This document shows, one piece after another, positions 6,257 through 8,679 of a DNA stretch of 8,679 bases (its first letter is position 1; every line of letters begins with the position of its first letter). The position numbers were made by a program, and so were the translations under genes. The notes beneath the pieces are model-generated. The model saw only the letters and a list, made by a program, of their open reading frames with translations. It ran no database searches and was not told the origin of the DNA. This DNA comes from Gammaproteobacteria bacterium (GTDB taxonomy: Bacteria; Pseudomonadota; Gammaproteobacteria; Steroidobacterales; Rariloculaceae), in assembly GCA_004357505.1 (NCBI GenBank), contig SMWC01000127.1:1-8679 (forward strand). Direction: 5' to 3'.

Positions 6257-6739
6257 TCAGTGCTCCCGGCGGGCCTCCGCCGACCCTCCATTGGCATCGT
6301 CTCGATTCTTGATCGATTGCGCGTACAGGCCATCGAAGTTAATCGGCTGTAGCAGAAACTGTGGGAATCCGCCCCGCGTCACGATATCCGCAATGGCCTC
6401 TCGGGCAAACGGGTAGAGCGTACCCGGGCAATAGCTACCGATCAGCATCCGTTGCTCCTCATCCGAGTAGCCCTCGATGCGAAATAATCCCGCTTGTTCG
6501 ATCTCTACCAAAAATAGCGTTTTGTCCTGATCCTTGGCCTCCAACGTCAGGGACAGAACGACTTCCTGAGTGTCAGGGGCCAGTTCGCTGGCACTGGACT
6601 TGATGTCGAGCCGGGTCTGAGGTGAGACTTTGCTTGTAAAAATTGCGGGCGCACCCGGCGACTCGAACGAAAAGTCCTTGATATAAATTTTCTGCAGCAA
6701 AAGTTGCTTCTCTCCGTTCACCTTGTCTTTTTCCGCCAT
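6257..6739 (-). CDS. secB: Protein-export chaperone SecB
   Basis: SecB is a cytosolic homotetrameric chaperone that keeps preproteins unfolded and delivers them to SecA at the Sec translocon. The 160-residue product (E. coli 155) shows the family signatures: QKIYIKDFSFESPGAP near the N-terminus, the strand region EVVLSLTLEAKD, FLVEIEQAGLFRIEG, the YCPGTLYPFARE segment followed by VTRGGFPQFLLQPINFDGLY, and a short charged tail. The ATG at 6739 has a good GAGGA ribosome-binding site (6749-6745) at a five-base spacing. It is 28 bases downstream of the rhodanese gene and 32 bases upstream of the gpsA start proposed here, consistent with one transcript. In E. coli and Pseudomonas a glutaredoxin gene usually sits between the rhodanese gene and secB; there is no room for it here. 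Confidence 0.96.
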   Translation of the reverse strand: MAEKDKVNGEKQLLLQKIYIKDFSFESPGAPAIFTSKVSPQTRLDIKSSASELAPDTQEVVLSLTLEAKDQDKTLFLVEIEQAGLFRIEGYSDEEQRMLIGSYCPGTLYPFAREAIADIVTRGGFPQFLLQPINFDGLYAQSIKNRDDANGGSAEARREH

Positions 6740-6767
6740 GATATTCCTCGGTTTAATTCGGTGTCGT

Positions 6768-7187
6768 TCATTTAACCAGAGGCAGATTGTCGCCTTGCCA
6801 ACCGTTGAGCCCGCCTTTCAAGCTGAAGGCGTTCTGGTAGCCGGCGTCGCGAAGAATGCTGGCCGCCTTCCCGGAAATCGAGCCGTCGTCACATACGGTC
6901 AGGAACGTCTTGTCCTTCTGTTTCTTGGCGATGATCTTATTCGAGTCGACATCGGCGAGAGCGATATGCCGGGCGTTTACGATATGCCCCGACTGAAACG
7001 CATCGGACGGACGCACATCGATGACCATTGCGCCCTTGTTGATTAGGCGAACTGCATCGGCAGTGGTCACATTCGTCAGACCCTGAGCCTTGAGCCGCAT
7101 CTCGTAGACCAGGACGAGGCCCCAGGAGCCGAACAAACCGAGGACCAGAAGAACGTGTTTTCCAGCGAATTCGGCCAGTTGGGCCAT
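6768..7187 (-). CDS. yibN: Membrane-anchored rhodanese-like protein (YibN family)
   Basis: A 139-residue protein with one predicted N-terminal membrane helix (about 11-28, VLLVLGLFGSWGLVLVY) followed by a cytoplasmic rhodanese domain (about 38-138). Rhodanese features include VIDVRPSDAFQSGHI (55-69), the active-site loop beginning at Cys99 in TVCDDGS, and the closing LKGGLNGW (123-130). The cysteine needed for a persulphide is present; the loop lacks the arginine usual at its end in thiosulphate sulphurtransferases, so the substrate is unclear. It occupies the yibN position, upstream of secB and gpsA, and is the first gene of that operon. The start ATG at 7187 has AGGA eight bases before it, and an extended -10 promoter lies about 40 bases upstream. 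The symbol is given by position and domain layout; close sequence identity to E. coli YibN is not claimed. Confidence 0.85.
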   Translation of the reverse strand: MAQLAEFAGKHVLLVLGLFGSWGLVLVYEMRLKAQGLTNVTTADAVRLINKGAMVIDVRPSDAFQSGHIVNARHIALADVDSNKIIAKKQKDKTFLTVCDDGSISGKAASILRDAGYQNAFSLKGGLNGWQGDNLPLVK

Positions 7188-7227
7188 TTAGAGATTCCTG
7201 CTGCCTTACAGTGAGTACGGAGGTCGT

Positions 7228-7236
7228 ATTATAGCA
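7228..7236 (-). promoter_or_regulatory. Extended -10 promoter for the rhodanese-secB-gpsA operon
   Basis: On the minus strand this reads TGCTATAAT, a perfect extended -10 element (TGn plus TATAAT, with TATAAT at 7233-7228). Transcription would begin near 7221, leaving a leader of about 34 bases before the ATG at 7187. No good -35 hexamer sits 16-18 bases upstream, as is common for extended -10 promoters. It lies in the divergent gap between this operon and envC. Confidence 0.65.
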
Positions 7237-7295
7237 GGCGCGAGTTTTCAGACGGTTCCGCGTCAGTACCCAAAGAGCATAAACTGCGCGTGATC

Positions 7296-8465
7296 ATGAG
7301 TTCCACTCGCCGCCATCTCCGGATCCTCGGGATCGTTCTCGGCTGGTCGCTCGCGAACGGCTTCGATTACGCCCATGCTCAGGGCGACGAAGCGCAGGCG
7401 CTGCAGACGGTCCGCAGCGAGATCCGAATACTCGAAGATCGTTTAGCAGACCAGCAGGCTGAACGCGAGGGCGAGTCGGCGGTGCTGCAAGAAGCTGAGC
7501 TCAAAGCGGCCGCGGCTACCGAAGCGTTGCGGGAGATTCGGCAGCAAGTCGCGGCACAGCGCACGCGACGGCAGGTTTTGCTCGAGAAAACCCGTCTGGC
7601 GAACCTGCGCCTCGACCGTGAGCGCGGCGCGTTGGCTGAACAAGTTCGTATGAGCTATGTCGCTGGACGGCAGGAAATGCTCAAGCTGCTATTGAGCCAA
7701 GACAGCGCCGTACGCTTGGGTCGCCTGGTCGTGTACTACGATTACCTGAACCGCGCTCGTAGCCAGCGTCTCGAAGCTGTTGAGTCGGAGATCGAAGCCT
7801 TTACCCAGCTGGCGACCGACAGGGCGCGCGTAGGTCAAGAACTAAACCGTCTCGAGCAGACACAAGCTGACGAGCTGAAGATTTTGGAGTCTTCGAGAAA
7901 CGAACGGCGCGTAGTGCTGGCACGGCTCGTACAGAACATCGCGACCTCCGGAGAGGAGATTCGACACCTCCGGGATGACGAGCGGCGCTTAAGCGAACTT
8001 GTCGCGGAGCTTCAAAGTTTGTTGGAACTCTTGCCGCTGGGGGCTGCGCAGAGCTTTCCGAGTATCAAGGGGCAGCTTGCATGGCCGGTCTCAGGCTCGT
8101 TGATCAGTGATTTCGGGCACCCGCGTGCCGGCGGGCAGCTCAGGTGGAACGGCGTCGTCGTGGGTGCGCCAAGCGGTACGCCGGTGCGAGCCGCCTACTA
8201 TGGGCGCGTGGCTTATGCAGATTGGTTGCCGGGTCTGGGCCTGCTGATCATTCTCGATCACGGCGCCGGCTATATGACTCTCTACGGCCATAACGGGGCG
8301 CTGTTGAAGGAGTCGGGAGATTCGGTGGTACCCGGAGATATCATTGCTCATGTCGGGGACTCCGGTGGTCAGACGCAAACGGCGCTGTATTTCGAGATCC
8401 GCCAGAATGGTGAGCCTATCGACCCACACCCGTGGATGGGCGAGGATTTAAGCCCAGCGCGGTAG
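7296..8465 (+). CDS. envC: Murein hydrolase activator EnvC (degenerate LytM/M23 domain)
   Basis: EnvC is a periplasmic division protein, recruited by FtsEX, that activates the amidases AmiA and AmiB so daughter cells can separate. The product has an N-terminal signal peptide (basic RRHLR, a hydrophobic core, likely cleavage after AHA, before QGDE), a long coiled coil rich in E, R, Q and L (roughly residues 32-240), and a C-terminal LytM fold from about 258 (LAWPVSGSLISDFGHP to NGEPIDPHPWMG). The zinc-binding residues of active LytM enzymes are lost: the HxGxD region reads LRWNGVVVG, and the usual HxH before FE is replaced in ALYFEIR. This is the EnvC pattern of an activator that is not itself a hydrolase. 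The ATG at 7296 gives 389 residues; a GTG at 7290 adds two. It diverges from the rhodanese operon and precedes a ctpA-like gene. A gpmI/gpmM gene, usually upstream, is absent. Confidence 0.92.
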   Translation: MSSTRRHLRILGIVLGWSLANGFDYAHAQGDEAQALQTVRSEIRILEDRLADQQAEREGESAVLQEAELKAAAATEALREIRQQVAAQRTRRQVLLEKTRLANLRLDRERGALAEQVRMSYVAGRQEMLKLLLSQDSAVRLGRLVVYYDYLNRARSQRLEAVESEIEAFTQLATDRARVGQELNRLEQTQADELKILESSRNERRVVLARLVQNIATSGEEIRHLRDDERRLSELVAELQSLLELLPLGAAQSFPSIKGQLAWPVSGSLISDFGHPRAGGQLRWNGVVVGAPSGTPVRAAYYGRVAYADWLPGLGLLIILDHGAGYMTLYGHNGALLKESGDSVVPGDIIAHVGDSGGQTQTALYFEIRQNGEPIDPHPWMGEDLSPAR

Positions 8466-8571
8466 CGCTCTGGCGCTCGAGCGGCGCGCTTTCAGACTAA
8501 TTCGCCGATTTTCCGTTCCCCTGCCTTATGCTAAGGTATTCGAACAAGACCGTTGGGGTGACGACAGACGC

Positions 8572-8679
8572 ATGCCTCTGAAAATAAGAAGTCTTCCAAT
8601 CCTGCTGGTGGGTATCGTCCTTGGGCTCAGCGTTGCACTCGGCGCCGACCTGCTGCGACAGCGGCAGTCGCTGCAGGAA
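8572..8679 (+). CDS. ctpA: Start of a C-terminal processing (S41) peptidase, CtpA-like; 3' end outside window
   Basis: Thirty-six codons are open from the ATG at 8572 to the window edge. They encode a basic start (MPLKIR) and a hydrophobic membrane or signal segment (LPILLVGIVLGLSVALGA) followed by DLLRQRQ. This resembles the N-terminal leader of S41 carboxyl-terminal processing proteases, which in Pseudomonas and many related bacteria follow envC. No PDZ or catalytic Ser/Lys region is in view, so the identity rests mainly on position and the leader. GGGGTG at 8555-8560 may be the ribosome-binding site, with a longish spacing of about 11 bases. The 106-base gap after envC suggests either co-transcription or its own promoter. 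Confidence 0.65.
   Translation, partial: MPLKIRSLPILLVGIVLGLSVALGADLLRQRQSLQE

Noticed and set aside
8464..8492. GC-rich dyad after envC (AGCGC/GCGCT arms around the palindrome CGCTCGAGCG), possible terminator
   Set aside because: The arms are short, the two stems do not stack well, and only three T follow, so it does not meet the pattern of an intrinsic terminator.
8527..8532. TATGCT as a -10 box for the ctpA-like gene
   Set aside because: There is no convincing -35 element at the right distance and no extended TGn, so it cannot be told from chance.

Overview
The window reads as a piece of gammaproteobacterial chromosome, moderately GC-rich and densely coded, with ten protein genes (two cut by the window edges) and no intergenic gap longer than about 140 bases. 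The right-hand genes and their order recall a conserved neighbourhood I know from Pseudomonas (ntrB-ntrC ... trmL-secB-grx-rhodanese, then gpmI-envC-ctpA) and from E. coli (gpmM-envC, divergent from yibN-grxC-secB-gpsA). The genus cannot be resolved by eye. I see no tRNA, rRNA, CRISPR array, insertion sequence or phage gene.

Layout. (1) 1-738, plus strand: the C-terminal half of the nitrogen regulator NtrC. (2) 760-2483, minus strand: an overlapping two-gene unit, an LpxA-type acyltransferase followed by a GnnA-like nucleotide-sugar 3-dehydrogenase. This suggests a lipid A pathway built on a 3-amino sugar, but no GnnB aminotransferase is present. (3) 2589-3623, plus: a DRG/Obg-like GTPase with a TGS domain, resembling the archaeal/eukaryotic DRG family more than usual bacterial GTPases. 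(4) 3638-4594, minus: a class 1B dihydroorotate dehydrogenase, a type uncommon in Gammaproteobacteria, with no pyrK beside it. (5) 4730-5194, plus: the tRNA wobble methyltransferase TrmL. (6) 7187 down to 5223, minus: a compact operon yibN-like rhodanese, secB, gpsA, behind a good extended -10 promoter. (7) 7296 onward, plus: envC (division amidase activator) and the start of a ctpA/S41 protease gene.

Regions 1 and 5-7 are ordinary housekeeping: nitrogen control, tRNA modification, protein export, phospholipid precursor synthesis, and cell-wall separation. Regions 2-4 sit between ntrC and trmL, where related genomes have little, and all three carry unusual family assignments. They look like an accessory insertion or lineage-specific reshuffling.

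The most concrete oddity is gpsA. Its NAD-binding N-terminus is clearly encoded, but no ATG, GTG, TTG or CTG lies between the upstream in-frame stop and the dinucleotide-binding motif. An ATC codon with a ribosome-binding-like sequence five bases before it is the best candidate start. I do not see a new multi-gene defence or mobile system here. The unusual lpxA-gnnA pair, the bacterial DRG-like GTPase and the gpsA start are what merit a second look.
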